A stretch of DNA of 64,000 nt from Planctomycetaceae bacterium (GCA_020638975.1 JACKHN010000021.1:50706-114705), one strand, 5' to 3'; positions 22,342 through 31,749 are shown, counted from the first letter of the stretch. Translations and numbers: made by a program. The notes: a model not told the origin generated them from the sequence alone.

Positions 22342-23268
22342 CTAGAATAGTTGGTCGTTCGGCTCATACCCTAGATTGCGGACTCGCTCGCGATCGACCT
22401 TTGCCTGATCGTGCATCTTCAGCCGGTCATAGACTAGTGCCCGATGGTAAAGCATCACGGCGAGTGCTTGCTGGTACGACGCACGGTCCGTCTCGGACTG
22501 ATAGCTTCGGACGCTCGGTAACGATTGAGCCTCTTGGTAAGCAACGAGTTGCTCCCAGTGTTCGACGGCGCGTTCGATGTCTTCCTTCGCCGCCTTCGAA
22601 TCACCAAGCCGGTATTTCACGTAGCCGCGTGTGTCCAACAGCGCGGGGTTGTCGCCCGCAAGCCGGAGTGATTCGTTGATGTTCTTTAAAGCTTCCTCAA
22701 GTTGTGTGTCGCCAATCGCTTGTGCATACGCCAAGGAGTTCAGGGCTTGCGCGGCGCTTCCAATCCATTCCTCCTGCGCCAGTCGCAGGATCTCCTTGCA
22801 CACCTCGATCGCTTTGTCGTGCTTTCCCAGATGATGCAAGGCTTGGCTTTTTAGTCCCAATGCGGAGGGCGATTTCGGTGTGAGCGCTACAAGTTTCTCC
22901 GCATCGGCTAGTGCGTTGTCAAATTGTTTCGCTTCGAAGTAGAATTGCAGCCGCTGCTCATACACGGCAGACGTGTCTGGGAATTCTTCAGCAGCGATCT
23001 CCAAAATCGAGATTGCACCTGGCAGGTCGTCGTCCAGCCACTTGGCCTGTGCTGCGGCGATTTGCCACTTGGCGCGCTCCGCCGGCAGCCAGTACAGAAC
23101 GATCGGGACCGCGACGCCGATGACTAAGAGCAGGAACAGGACTCCCCGAGGCAGTGGGTTACGTCCTGGGCGATGGGAGGATTCGGACAATTCAGCCTGG
23201 AAAATTCCGTCCGCATTGGGTACTGCGGCACCGGACGGGTCGGGATTCATGAAGGCGGATGATTTCAT
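22342..23268 (-). CDS. Membrane-anchored TPR protein
   Basis: 308 residues. A polar N-terminus of about 40 residues precedes one membrane segment (about 42-60, GVLFLLLVIGVAVPIVLYW), followed by at least five tetratricopeptide repeats (for example WLDDDLPGAISILEIAAEEFPDT, FDNALADAEKLVALTPKSP, HDKAIEVCKEILRLA, and a last helix pair ending GYEPNDQLF). It is likely a periplasmic scaffold for protein assembly. An alternative start is Met7. The partner is unknown. It shares its 3' side with the diguanylate cyclase gene. Confidence 0.8.
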   Translation of the reverse strand: MKSSAFMNPDPSGAAVPNADGIFQAELSESSHRPGRNPLPRGVLFLLLVIGVAVPIVLYWLPAERAKWQIAAAQAKWLDDDLPGAISILEIAAEEFPDTSAVYEQRLQFYFEAKQFDNALADAEKLVALTPKSPSALGLKSQALHHLGKHDKAIEVCKEILRLAQEEWIGSAAQALNSLAYAQAIGDTQLEEALKNINESLRLAGDNPALLDTRGYVKYRLGDSKAAKEDIERAVEHWEQLVAYQEAQSLPSVRSYQSETDRASYQQALAVMLYHRALVYDRLKMHDQAKVDRERVRNLGYEPNDQLF

Positions 23269-23433
23269 GGTTTTGCTGACTAATGTCGAAAAAAAGCGGT
23301 CTGATGGGCCTCTGCAGACGGACGGGTCCGGAAACCTGCGATTCCCGCTGTTGAATTGCCTGTATGAACTGTATCATATCGAGCATTGGAGTTAGTTACC
23401 CCATCCGAACTCGAACCACATAAGGAGTCCGTG

Positions 23434-23763
23434 ATGCCACTGTTCGAGGTAGAAACGAACGCGCACATCATTATCACTTGGGCCGCTGACGAAGACGCCG
23501 CATCGGCGGTTGTCAACGAGGCGTATCCGAACGACACCGTCACACGACTGACCAAGCGTCCTCGGGATACGTGGGTTATCTCCAAGGGAGCCCTTGGTTT
23601 GACTGATAGCACCACGACCGACCCATGTGGCGTCGCTCGCGATTGCTTGTCAAAATCAGCCGGCGACAAGGTCCATGCCATACGACTTTACATGCATGAG
23701 ACCGGTACGGACCTGGAGCATGCTCGCAAAGTCATCGAATCCAATGTCGTAATGGGTTGGTAA
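23434..23763 (+). CDS. Small protein with ribosomal L7/L12 C-terminal-like domain
   Basis: 109 residues. The start ATG at 23434 has AAGGAG (23422-23427) at 6-nt spacing; a longer start at 23386 is less likely. The first half (MPLFEVETNAHIIITWAADE) is a beta-rich domain of unknown type. Residues about 77-104 (GDKVHAIRLYMHETGTDLEH then ARKVIES) follow the helix-turn-helix pattern of the L7/L12 C-terminal domain (K-x2-AIK-x-YRE-x-TG-x2-L-x2-A). Stand-alone proteins of this type exist in many bacteria with no known role. It is not the ribosomal stalk protein, as the rest does not match. Confidence 0.65.
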   Translation: MPLFEVETNAHIIITWAADEDAASAVVNEAYPNDTVTRLTKRPRDTWVISKGALGLTDSTTTDPCGVARDCLSKSAGDKVHAIRLYMHETGTDLEHARKVIESNVVMGW

Positions 23764-23845
23764 GAAACGTCTTACGATTTTCTGTGATCACAAGCCTCGC
23801 TCATGTTCGATGACTCTATAGAGAGAAATCGTACAGGAGCGAGCG

Positions 23846-24067
23846 ATGATCAGACTCGATGATTCGCATACAGAGGTCACATCCCTTAGTAATCCGGGTG
23901 TGATCCGTAATTTTCGTGTGCAGGTACGTCAAAGCAGTGGTTCCATCTGGCAGATGTATCGCACATTCCGGCGTCGCAGCGAAGCCGAATCTTGCATTGC
24001 CGATTTGCAACGAGCCGGTATGTCGGCCCGCTTAGTCGATTGCGACCGCTGTCCGACGGCTATCTAA
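23846..24067 (+). CDS. Small basic protein of unknown function (73 aa)
   Basis: 73 residues. AGGAG (23835-23839) lies 6 nt before the ATG, a strong reason to accept it. The sequence is rich in Arg and Ser (VRQSSGSIWQMYRTFRRRSE) with two cysteines at the C-terminus (DCDRCP). The gene is 82 nt downstream of the L7/L12-like gene. The pattern of charged residues suggests a small folded domain rather than a random frame, but no family is recognised. Confidence 0.55.
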   Translation: MIRLDDSHTEVTSLSNPGVIRNFRVQVRQSSGSIWQMYRTFRRRSEAESCIADLQRAGMSARLVDCDRCPTAI

Positions 24068-24291
24068 GTCGGATCGCGGCTTCGAAACCAACTTCCACGG
24101 TTTTCCTTCCGGCGCATCATTCGCCGTGCCTATCCCCGTTCGAGGTGCTGGCACGCAGTTTGAATTGCTGCGCCACCATGAATCGCTGTGCGCCGGCGTT
24201 TCGTTGTGTATCCTGTTAATCTGACGCAAGCTGCAAGGGCTGCGTCTCTTCTGAATTTGCACCGATGAAACCACAAAGAGGCGACGCATCC

Positions 24292-25575
24292 ATGACTCAA
24301 GAGCTACGCACCCGGATCTTCGAGGAACTCGACGCACTTGTGCTGATCGATCCACACACACACATCGACGCGCTCAATCCCGCCTCCCGAACGCTGGCCG
24401 ATATTTTGGGTTATCACTACTACACCGAGCTATCACACTCAGCCGGGATGCCTAAGGAGCAAATCGAAGAGCCTGGGATATCGCCCAAGGAAAAATGTCA
24501 TCGGCTGTTCGAGAATCTCGGCCCCATCGATAACACAATTCAATACAGTTGGTTCATCGAGATGGCTCAGAGGTTCTTCGGGTTCGAGGGAGATCGAGTT
24601 GACGCGACGAACTGGGAACTGCTGTACGATGCCGCCGAGGAGAAGATGTCTTCAGCCGAATGGGCCAGCCAAGTCCTTGAGATTAGCAAGCTGGAAGCCG
24701 TCTTTCTCACGAACAACTTTGACGACCCACTCGAAGATTTTGACACGGCCAAATACGTTCCCTGCCTGCGGACGGATGATCTCGTCTTTCATCTTACGCG
24801 GCGGGATGTGCAAGAGCGTTTGCAAACCGTGGCCGGCCAATCGGTAACCGACGTTGCCTCGCTGCGGACCGCGATCGGGGGCTTGTTCGAGCATTTCAAG
24901 TCCAAGAACGCGCGGGCCTGTGCGATCTCGTTGCCTCCGGATTTTGCTCCGACTCGCATCTCAGAAGGGCGAGCGGCGACTGCCATCGATGCTGTCCTAA
25001 GAAAGAAACTGGAAGCCAGCGAGGCCGATCAGCGAGCGGCTTCGAACTTCGTTTTCTGGACCCTTGCCGAGTTCTGTGCGGACGTCGGGTTGCCGTTCGA
25101 CCTTATGATCGGGGTGAACCGAGGCGTCTACAAAGAGGGCGTATTCCAAGGTCAGGATCTGTACGATAGCCGCGTCTCGATGATCCAGTACAAGGAACTG
25201 TTTAACGCGTTCCCGCAGGTAACTTTCCCGATCTCGGTGCTGGCTAGCGTGACTAATCAGGAACTGACCAGCTACGCATGGATCTTCCCCAACGTCGTAA
25301 CCAACGGCCACTGGTGGTATTCCAATACACCGACATTCATCGAACACGACGCCGCCGCAAGGCTAGAAGCCGTGCCTCGGACCAAGCAGATTGGGTATTA
25401 CAGCGATATGTATAAGCTGGAGTTCGCTTTGCCAAAATTCGCGATGTATAAGCGAATTCTGGCCAAGATTCTGGCCGAGCGATACGTCATCGACCGCCGT
25501 TGGACCGAGGAGCAAGCGGTCGATTTCGGAAAGCAGGTACTCCGGGGCAATGTCGAGTCGATCTTCGGCTATTAA
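24292..25575 (+). CDS. Uronate isomerase (UxaC)-like amidohydrolase
   Basis: 427-residue TIM-barrel metal-dependent protein. The first metal-binding motif is LIDPHTHID (His22, His24). The C-terminal half carries NGHWWYSNTPTFI and RTKQIGYYSDMYKLEFALPK, matching the glucuronate isomerase family order. UxaC converts glucuronate/galacturonate to the keto-sugars fructuronate/tagaturonate. Planctomycete members of this branch are distant, so the reaction is not certain. ATG 24292 is preferred; an ATG at 24265 would add nine residues with no family match. No sugar-acid genes are near it. Confidence 0.75.
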   Translation: MTQELRTRIFEELDALVLIDPHTHIDALNPASRTLADILGYHYYTELSHSAGMPKEQIEEPGISPKEKCHRLFENLGPIDNTIQYSWFIEMAQRFFGFEGDRVDATNWELLYDAAEEKMSSAEWASQVLEISKLEAVFLTNNFDDPLEDFDTAKYVPCLRTDDLVFHLTRRDVQERLQTVAGQSVTDVASLRTAIGGLFEHFKSKNARACAISLPPDFAPTRISEGRAATAIDAVLRKKLEASEADQRAASNFVFWTLAEFCADVGLPFDLMIGVNRGVYKEGVFQGQDLYDSRVSMIQYKELFNAFPQVTFPISVLASVTNQELTSYAWIFPNVVTNGHWWYSNTPTFIEHDAAARLEAVPRTKQIGYYSDMYKLEFALPKFAMYKRILAKILAERYVIDRRWTEEQAVDFGKQVLRGNVESIFGY

Positions 25576-25706
25576 ACCAGAAAGCGGTGGCCCGAAAGAT
25601 TTTTTTCAAAAATTTTGCGAACCATCTGGACGATGAGACGTCTGAGTTTGCATACCAGCGTGGGTTCGCCCAGCGATTGCATGACGGGCTGCATTCCCGA
25701 AAGCAT

Positions 25707-25735
25707 TTGCTGGCAAAGGACTTCGGTGGTATAGT
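25707..25735 (+). promoter_or_regulatory. Candidate promoter for the region before the ECF sigma gene
   Basis: TTGCTG (25707-25712) and TATAGT (25730-25735) with 17-nt spacing. It lies in the 729-nt gap between the UxaC-like and sigma genes, upstream of a small ORF at 25833. Two mismatches in the -35 box make it a moderate prediction. Confidence 0.4.
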
Positions 25736-25832
25736 TTTGATACGACTGGCGTCGGCTTGTGGCCGATCCAACTGTCGTTTTTTCTATTTTGTGTTCTCTC
25801 TCATCGCGCGAACAAGCGCCGGGAGGATTGAG

Positions 25833-26120
25833 ATGCGTAGTTTAATCAATGCCATTAATAGCGTCGTCGTCAACGGTCAAAACGATCGTACGAACGTAGC
25901 AGGCATCGGTTCGCTACGCGGACTCGAGCTCCTACTTAGTTCGTGCATCTATTCAGGACACGCGCTTCATGCGGCGTTTTTGTCCGGCTTGAAATCCATA
26001 AAGCCGGCGCATCAACGCACATTCATGGCCGAACAGAGAGTGTTCGCCATGGCTGAAGCGCCATGTTGGCATCCGGCGCAGCCCTCTACCGGCTCGCCCG
26101 CATTCGCGTGTAGCACCTGA
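25833..26120 (+). CDS. Possible small protein (95 aa) before the ECF sigma factor
   Basis: 95 residues starting MRSLINAINSVVVNGQND. The only solid evidence is the ribosome-binding site GGGAGG (25821-25826) 6 nt before the ATG, plus a candidate promoter upstream. The second half has His, Cys and Pro-rich text (APCWHPAQPSTGSPAF) and no known domain. It could be a leader peptide or a random frame. 25576-25832 and 26121-26304 show no gene; 25600-25618 is AT-rich. Confidence 0.35.
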   Translation: MRSLINAINSVVVNGQNDRTNVAGIGSLRGLELLLSSCIYSGHALHAAFLSGLKSIKPAHQRTFMAEQRVFAMAEAPCWHPAQPSTGSPAFACST

Positions 26121-26304
26121 ACTAAGCCCCTTCACGGCAAATTAGTTCTGCAACTCGCGAAAGCCAGGTCGGATGCCGACCGAGCGGCTGGATAGCTCCG
26201 TGTCTATTCCTTAGACCGATTCTATCCACCTCTCGTCGACTTCGGTCCCTGATGCTTTGAGCTATTTGCCGTGCCCTAAAACGCTCAGCTTGAGAGAGAA
26301 AATC

Positions 26305-26874
26305 ATGACGATCACCATCAACGAAACGGAAGAGCTACAAACTTCGCAGCTGGTCTTGGCTGCTCAAGGCGGCGACCGGCACGCGTTTGGCCAATTGTTC
26401 GAGCGATTCGAACGCACCGTGTTTGCCATCTCGCTGCGTCGTCTGCGGGATTTTAACGAGGCCCAGGAATTGACTCAGGACGTCTTCGTGCAAGCGATGA
26501 CGAAGTTGGATCAGTTGCGAGAGCCGGAGCGGTTCGCCGGATGGTTGCGTTCAATCACGCATCGGATGGCAATCAACCGCATGGTGCGTAAGGGACCGGC
26601 GATCCCGACCGAGCCGGAGACGATGGAGGCGAACTGCGTCGAGTATGTAACGCCGCTGTCGGTTGTCCTGCAAGGCGAGCGTCACTCGCAAGTGCGAGCT
26701 GGCTTGAGCCGATTGCGCGAGCTCGATCGCGAGACGCTGGAGGCGTTTTACGTCAAAGGCCACTCGTTGATCGAGATGAGTGACGAGTTTGATGCTCCGC
26801 TTGGAACAATCAAGCGGCGTCTGCACGTTGCTCGAAAGCGGCTCGCGAAGGAAGTCGAGCCGATGGCAGTATAA
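26305..26874 (+). CDS. ECF-type RNA polymerase sigma factor
   Basis: 189 residues. Region 2 spans about 12-80 (QGGDRHAFGQLFERFERTVF, then EAQELTQDVFVQAMTKLDQL and PERFAGWLRSITHRMAINRM, the latter recognising the -10 element). Region 4 is about 125-175 (LSRLRELDRETLEAFYVKGH, MSDEFDAPLGTIKRRLHVAR). The anti-sigma factor is not adjacent. ATG 26305 (MTITINE) is preferred over 26257, because the extra 16 residues do not match sigma factors. The gene ends in a hairpin terminator. Confidence 0.9.
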   Translation: MTITINETEELQTSQLVLAAQGGDRHAFGQLFERFERTVFAISLRRLRDFNEAQELTQDVFVQAMTKLDQLREPERFAGWLRSITHRMAINRMVRKGPAIPTEPETMEANCVEYVTPLSVVLQGERHSQVRAGLSRLRELDRETLEAFYVKGHSLIEMSDEFDAPLGTIKRRLHVARKRLAKEVEPMAV

Positions 26875-26902
26875 GGCTCGAAGACAAGCAGAAGCTCGTT
26901 GA

Positions 26903-26947
26903 GTCCCTCAGTCGTTTTGGCAGTGCCTGCGGCTGAGGGGCTTCTTT
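26903..26947 (+). terminator. Terminator of the ECF sigma gene
   Basis: Stem CCCTCAG (26905-26911) with CTGAGGG (26933-26939), followed by GCTTCTTT. It lies between two converging genes. Confidence 0.65.
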
Positions 26948-27362
26948 ATTGCGCCACACGATCTTGTGACTTCGCGGCAACGATGGCAAACAGAATCCAG
27001 CCAACAATGAGACAAGTCCCACCGATCGGCACGATCGCGCCGAGAATCTTTGTTCCCGTAAGGACAAGCGCATACAAGCAGCCACTAAAAATGCAGGTGC
27101 CAACGACAAAAAACATCGCCGAGAAAGTGAGGCAGGGGCTACTTCTTTGACGGGCAAGAAGCCCGAGTGCCAGCAAGGCGAGCGCGTGATACATCTGGTA
27201 GCGGGCAGCAACTTCCCAATTCTCTAGACGCTTCAGTTGCTCAGCGGGTTCCAATCCCCACTGCGTAACCGCCTCTCGGAGCGAGTGCGCGCCGAATGCC
27301 CCCAAGGCAACGCTCAGGCCACCCAAAACCGCACCGGCAATGAGGATGTGTCGATCGTTCAT
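26946..27362 (-). CDS. DUF423 family small membrane protein
   Basis: 138 residues with four membrane segments. It has the DUF423 (YgdD-like) features: an N-terminal GAVLGGLSVALGAFGAHSLR and a central YQMYHALALLALGLLA, followed by FSGCLYALVLTGTKILGAIV. Members are inner-membrane proteins with no established activity. The 3' end abuts the sigma-gene terminator. A strong terminator of the secretin gene lies just before its start, so it must have its own promoter close to 27380 or within that terminator region. Confidence 0.88.
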   Translation of the reverse strand: MNDRHILIAGAVLGGLSVALGAFGAHSLREAVTQWGLEPAEQLKRLENWEVAARYQMYHALALLALGLLARQRSSPCLTFSAMFFVVGTCIFSGCLYALVLTGTKILGAIVPIGGTCLIVGWILFAIVAAKSQDRVAQ

Positions 27363-27387
27363 GCGTTATCCCTTGAAAGCTGCAGCA

Positions 27388-27418
27388 TAAAAAAAGCCCG
27401 TCGCGCGAGCAACGGGCT
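27388..27418 (-). terminator. Intrinsic terminator of the secretin gene
   Basis: On the minus strand, AGCCCGT (27412-27418) pairs with ACGGGCT (27395-27401), and a run of eight T follows (27388-27395). It lies about 135 nt after the secretin stop codon. Confidence 0.85.
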
Positions 27419-27554
27419 GTGAGAACTGGTCGTGGTACAGTTTGAAATTCTTGAAAGTAGGATGGCCACTCTTGGCCGTCTTCTGTCGGGCACGAGTGCT
27501 CGACTTACGGCAAACTGTAACACTACCTGACAACTCGACGCAGGTTGAGTCAAG

Positions 27555-30500
27555 TTAGGGAAGGATCTCGATGCCGAGTTTTTCTTCCTCTTCCTCTTGA
27601 ATGATGATTCGAGGCGTCACCATCAACATGAGGCTTGTCGTATCGCGACCGATACCGACGTTCTTGAAGAGGCGGTTGACGTAGGGGATTTTGTTCAACA
27701 TCGGGACGCCCTGTTCTTTGCGTTCTTCGGCCAGTCGTTTGATTCCGCCCAGCAAGACAGTTCCACCGTCCGGAACGCTCACCGTCGTCGATACGGTTGT
27801 GAACGAGAACGTTGGCAACTGGACCGTCGTGCCTTCCGTCGTAGTTTGGGCGTTGTCTGTGTTGCCCGTCGGATCACCGTTCGCATCGACAACGTTTGAG
27901 CCCGTGTTTGTTGTGGTTGATCCCGTGAAGGTAAACTCCTCGACTTCGCCGATCTGGCTGAAGAAGGGAACCAGCGTCAATCGCACAAACCGGCGATCGG
28001 AAGAAACAACAGCCTGAACGCCGAGTGACGTGCCTTCGCTAAGCACGACAATCACCGGTTGATGAGCGGCGGCAAAGTCGCCAACCACAGGAATCAGGCT
28101 TGTCACAAACGGTCGTTGCGACACGTCGCTGACCGACGCTTGCTGACCGTTGAAGAGAGTAACTTTTGGAGCCTGTAGCACGTTGCTGCGATCGCTACCG
28201 GTTGCTGCTTGGACCAGGAAGAAGGCTTCAATGTCGCTGAGGATCGCGAACCCGAAGTTCGCCGCATTCGCTCCGCTGTATCCGCCAAACGCTGGTGCCG
28301 TAATACCGAAGCTATCTTGAGTGAACGAAAAGTCGAAGTCTGGAGTTGGTTGACCGTCAGGTCCCAAGCCAATCGAAACAGAGGGGCCTGAGTCATCGGC
28401 AGGCAAGGACGTGACGTTGTCGTCAACATCGAAGTCAAAGTCGACGCCGATCCGTTCAAAGAAGTCGTCACGCAACGTGATGAACCGGACTTCGATGGTT
28501 ACTTGCAAGTCTTGCAAGCGTCGTAGTTGTTCGAGCAGGTCGGCGATCTGTTCGTGAACATCTTGTGTTTGGCTGATGACCAGACTGAGGTTCGTCGGGA
28601 ACGGTTCAATGGCACCTGGCCCACCGACCTCGTCCCAAGTGTCAGGCTTGATCGTGGATGTAATTAGTTGAATCAGCGTATCGAAGTCGGCAAGAGCTGC
28701 ACCGCCCATGCTTCCAGAACCATACCCCAACGGCTGTGATGGACGGGATCGACTGCCTTGCGGCAAGCCGCCATAGGAGTTCATCTGAGCCAAGGCCGAG
28801 GCACTCGTTGGGCCACCATGCATATCGTTCGAGGCAACTGTCAAAGGTGCCATCGAAACGGGTTGGATCGCACCACCATAACCAAGCGCGTTCGTTGCCT
28901 CGCGGATGGCGGCCGGAAGCCCCACGTTGTAGCCGGGTATAAAGTTCGGAATTGGAATGACGAGATCGGCAACGTTGTAGACTTGCGGCTTGACGTTGGA
29001 GTCACGCAATTGTTCGCTCGTGATGCGTAGCACTTCGTTCTGAATCACGTAACTCAAACGCAACGGCTCGAGAATTAGATTTAGCGCACTTTGCAGCGAG
29101 ATGGCCTGTGTCAGTGTGATGTTGACGGGCGTATCGCTGGTGACTCCCTCGGCTGCCAAGCCCTGTGGATCGGCATAGATATTCACTCCCGAGAGACTGG
29201 CCAGTGTATCGAGCACTTCCTTCAAGGGTCGATTATTGAAATTCACATCGACTGGCTTCTTGAGGGTGTTTTGAATTTCCATCTCCACCGGGGAAAGGTG
29301 GCGCTGCTGCATCTCAAGTCGCTCGAGACGGCTCTTCGACAATTGATCCCAGCGAGTCTTGTCGCCGAAGGTGAGCGGGTTCTCATCGTTAACATTCGCG
29401 ATCGATGCGGCGTCTACGTTTTGCATGTTTCGCACGAAACCATCTTCTTTTTGGTCCGCAATCCATTGGTTGCGTTCCATTCTGTGCGCGAACTTGCTCT
29501 TGATCGTCACCAATCGTGTGATTGGCGACTCGGGGTCGAGCTCACGGATCTGGCGAGCGATTACCTCCGCCTCAGCATGGCGTTCTTCATCCAGCAAGTC
29601 GTTGAACTGTTCGACCAGTTGTGCGACTTTCTGCTGCACTTCAATTTTCTGATTGCGGTCACGATCGATTGACTCGACAACTTCGCGATTCCGCTCCTTC
29701 AAAGCAATGTCGCCTTCATTCTGGCGAATGTACGCTTCGATGCTAGTCACTTCTTGATCGACGATGGTTAACAGCTGACGTCGTGCGCCAGGATCGATCT
29801 CGGCTTGCGACACTCGTTCGCGTAGTTGCGTGACGCGCTGCAACGCGCCGCGGGGATCCGTTCGAACCATTTGCTCCGCTTCTTTCGTTTCGTTTGAAAT
29901 CTCTCGGAACAGCTGCTGACGTAGTAGTTCTTGTTGCGCGTCGACTTCTTCTAGCGGCGATGGCTCGCGGAGCGGTCGATTTCCAGCCTCGCGGAGCAGG
30001 CTGAGCTTGTCCTTCAACTCTTGCCGCGTCACCGGATCAAGTTCCTGTTGGTGCTGCCACGCATCGTGAAAGAGTCGCAGCGCGGTCTCGCGATCTTGGG
30101 CCTGCAGCGCTCGCAGCCCCTCGCGATAGATCTGCAAACCAGCAGATTCTTCGCCGGCCGGGCGAGCTGCCGGTGTTGGGATTTCCGCCTGTGCGTAACG
30201 ATTTCGTGTGGGATCGGAGTCCGGTGTGTAAATCCCCTGGCTGACCGGAGATCGACCGGGCTGAGCGCTGCCGTTGGCGACGGCAGGCATTGTTTCGAAG
30301 TTTCCAGCCGGAATCACTCCCGAACCTCCCTGTCGATTTTGCTGGCTCCGGATTTGAAGCAGCAACTCCCAGGGGCGTGTTTCTCCTTGGGAGAATTCGT
30401 GATCGGGAACTCGGATGGCTTGAGCTTGCTCGGCAAACTCGTTCGCAGAACGCAAATCACCGCGTCCCATCGCGGCTTGTGCCTGCGCGAGCAGACGCAA

Positions 30501-31361
30501 TGCTGCCATCTTTTGCGGCGTGGCTGGACCCGCTGCACCATATCGCGAGTCGGCTGTCAGCTGGGCGGGATTGGTGACGACACTTCCTTCAAACGCGCTA
30601 TCTGAATTTGACGGCATCGGTTTGATGGGCGGCAAGCGATCTAACTCGCGAGGAGCAAAGTCAGATGGATTCGTTGGGAATGGTGACGTGGGTTGCAATT
30701 GCGCCATGCGGCTGATGTCGAGCCCCGCTCGTTGCAAGTCGGTTGCTAAGTGAACCGGAGAGAACTCGCCCGGCCCGAAAGTGGCACCCGTAGCAACCGC
30801 GCGTTGGTACCAAGACAACGCCGCGGTCTTGTCGCCCTGCTGAAGAGCTTGACGTCCACGGTTGAGATACTCGCTGGCTTGTGCCTTGCCTGTGCTCGTG
30901 AGTTGATTCAGTACTTGTTCAGGATTGGCAGACGCGGTGTTGTTGTTGGGAAACCCCATCGATCCGCTCGGAACCGATGCGGCGGGGTTGAACTGCTGGC
31001 TGGGGACCTGAGGGCGATCCGTTCCACTTCCACGGGTCGCAGCAATGTCGCGTCGCACTTTGGCCGGGGTATCGGCTAAGCGATCGAGTGCCGAATCGTA
31101 TTTTGCGTTCAGCTTTTCGGCGCGATCGACACAGAACTCGGCCACGTCCGAATTTCCGGACTCGATCGCTTGGCGAGCTTGCCGCAACCACTTGTCAGCC
31201 TCTCGACGACGAGCAGCTTCATCGGCGGAAGCCGATTGGCCGACGGCTACGTTCGCACTGGCAATCGCTGTGATCACGGAGTGGCTCTCTGCGAATGCGG
31301 CTAGCGGCAGTGTGAGTGCCAAGGCGATGCATCCGAACGATACCTTACTGATCGCTTTCAA
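27555..31361 (-). CDS. Secretin (PilQ/GspD-like outer-membrane pore) with long N-terminal repeat region
   Basis: About 1268 residues. The start is a TTG at 31361, because AAGGAG is 7 nt upstream and the product then opens with a clean signal peptide (MKAISKVSFGCIALALTLPL, cut near AFAESH). An ORF also opens at 31397. The first ~600 residues hold TPR-like helical repeats and charged coiled coil. N-domains follow (about 700-790, with FNNRPLKEVLDTLASLSGVN), then the secretin C-terminal domain (about 960-1260), with FILSDIEAFFLVQA-like and VPDGGTVLLGGIKRL motifs and a KIPYVNRLFKNVG end. It forms the outer-membrane ring for type IV pilus or secretion machines. It has its own promoter and terminator, unlike the three genes upstream. 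Confidence 0.88.
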   Translation of the reverse strand: MKAISKVSFGCIALALTLPLAAFAESHSVITAIASANVAVGQSASADEAARRREADKWLRQARQAIESGNSDVAEFCVDRAEKLNAKYDSALDRLADTPAKVRRDIAATRGSGTDRPQVPSQQFNPAASVPSGSMGFPNNNTASANPEQVLNQLTSTGKAQASEYLNRGRQALQQGDKTAALSWYQRAVATGATFGPGEFSPVHLATDLQRAGLDISRMAQLQPTSPFPTNPSDFAPRELDRLPPIKPMPSNSDSAFEGSVVTNPAQLTADSRYGAAGPATPQKMAALRLLAQAQAAMGRGDLRSANEFAEQAQAIRVPDHEFSQGETRPWELLLQIRSQQNRQGGSGVIPAGNFETMPAVANGSAQPGRSPVSQGIYTPDSDPTRNRYAQAEIPTPAARPAGEESAGLQIYREGLRALQAQDRETALRLFHDAWQHQQELDPVTRQELKDKLSLLREAGNRPLREPSPLEEVDAQQELLRQQLFREISNETKEAEQMVRTDPRGALQRVTQLRERVSQAEIDPGARRQLLTIVDQEVTSIEAYIRQNEGDIALKERNREVVESIDRDRNQKIEVQQKVAQLVEQFNDLLDEERHAEAEVIARQIRELDPESPITRLVTIKSKFAHRMERNQWIADQKEDGFVRNMQNVDAASIANVNDENPLTFGDKTRWDQLSKSRLERLEMQQRHLSPVEMEIQNTLKKPVDVNFNNRPLKEVLDTLASLSGVNIYADPQGLAAEGVTSDTPVNITLTQAISLQSALNLILEPLRLSYVIQNEVLRITSEQLRDSNVKPQVYNVADLVIPIPNFIPGYNVGLPAAIREATNALGYGGAIQPVSMAPLTVASNDMHGGPTSASALAQMNSYGGLPQGSRSRPSQPLGYGSGSMGGAALADFDTLIQLITSTIKPDTWDEVGGPGAIEPFPTNLSLVISQTQDVHEQIADLLEQLRRLQDLQVTIEVRFITLRDDFFERIGVDFDFDVDDNVTSLPADDSGPSVSIGLGPDGQPTPDFDFSFTQDSFGITAPAFGGYSGANAANFGFAILSDIEAFFLVQAATGSDRSNVLQAPKVTLFNGQQASVSDVSQRPFVTSLIPVVGDFAAAHQPVIVVLSEGTSLGVQAVVSSDRRFVRLTLVPFFSQIGEVEEFTFTGSTTTNTGSNVVDANGDPTGNTDNAQTTTEGTTVQLPTFSFTTVSTTVSVPDGGTVLLGGIKRLAEERKEQGVPMLNKIPYVNRLFKNVGIGRDTTSLMLMVTPRIIIQEEEEEKLGIEILP

Positions 31362-31598
31362 CGCGATTCTCCTTCTTCGAGAAGCTTTATGACCCAATTG
31401 TCCCCGTCGTCTGGGTTTGCCATCGTCCGGGTAAGACAGTGATTCGCGAGGTGCCCGACCAGTTTTCCATTACCGTGCGAGAGTTCGCGTTTTGAATAGG
31501 GGGTAATGACAAACTAACGGCCACGCCCACTCAGAGAATCACCATCACGGGTGTGTACAACCGCTGACAGGCTTATCTTTTGGTAGACGAGAGCGGGA

Positions 31599-31627
31599 TA
31601 AATACTCGGGGCCGGACGCGCGGTCAA
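31599..31627 (-). promoter_or_regulatory. Promoter of the secretin gene
   Basis: Minus strand -35 TTGACC (31622-31627) and -10 TATTTA (31599-31604) with a 17-nt spacer. It lies just after the terminator of the upstream gene. The predicted transcript would have a leader of about 230 nt; 31398-31598 is otherwise empty of genes. Confidence 0.55.
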
Positions 31628-31649
31628 GGTCACTTCTGAGAAGTGTTAA

Positions 31650-31684
31650 TAAAAAAGCTCCATCCGATGAACGAATGGAGCTTT
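31650..31684 (-). terminator. Terminator after the upper pilus genes
   Basis: Minus strand hairpin AAGCTCCAT (31675-31683) with ATGGAGCTT (31655-31663), followed by a T-run (31650-31656). It separates the pilM-led operon from the secretin gene. Confidence 0.85.
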
Positions 31685-31749
31685 GGAAATATTCGTCGTT
31701 CTACTGCGTGTAGCGCAAAAACTTATACGGCTGGACCGTTCAAAGGAGG

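Noticed and set aside
25500..25832. Longer N-terminal extension of the 95-codon frame
   Set aside because: It overlaps the end of the UxaC-like gene in a different frame; the ribosome-binding site points to 25833.
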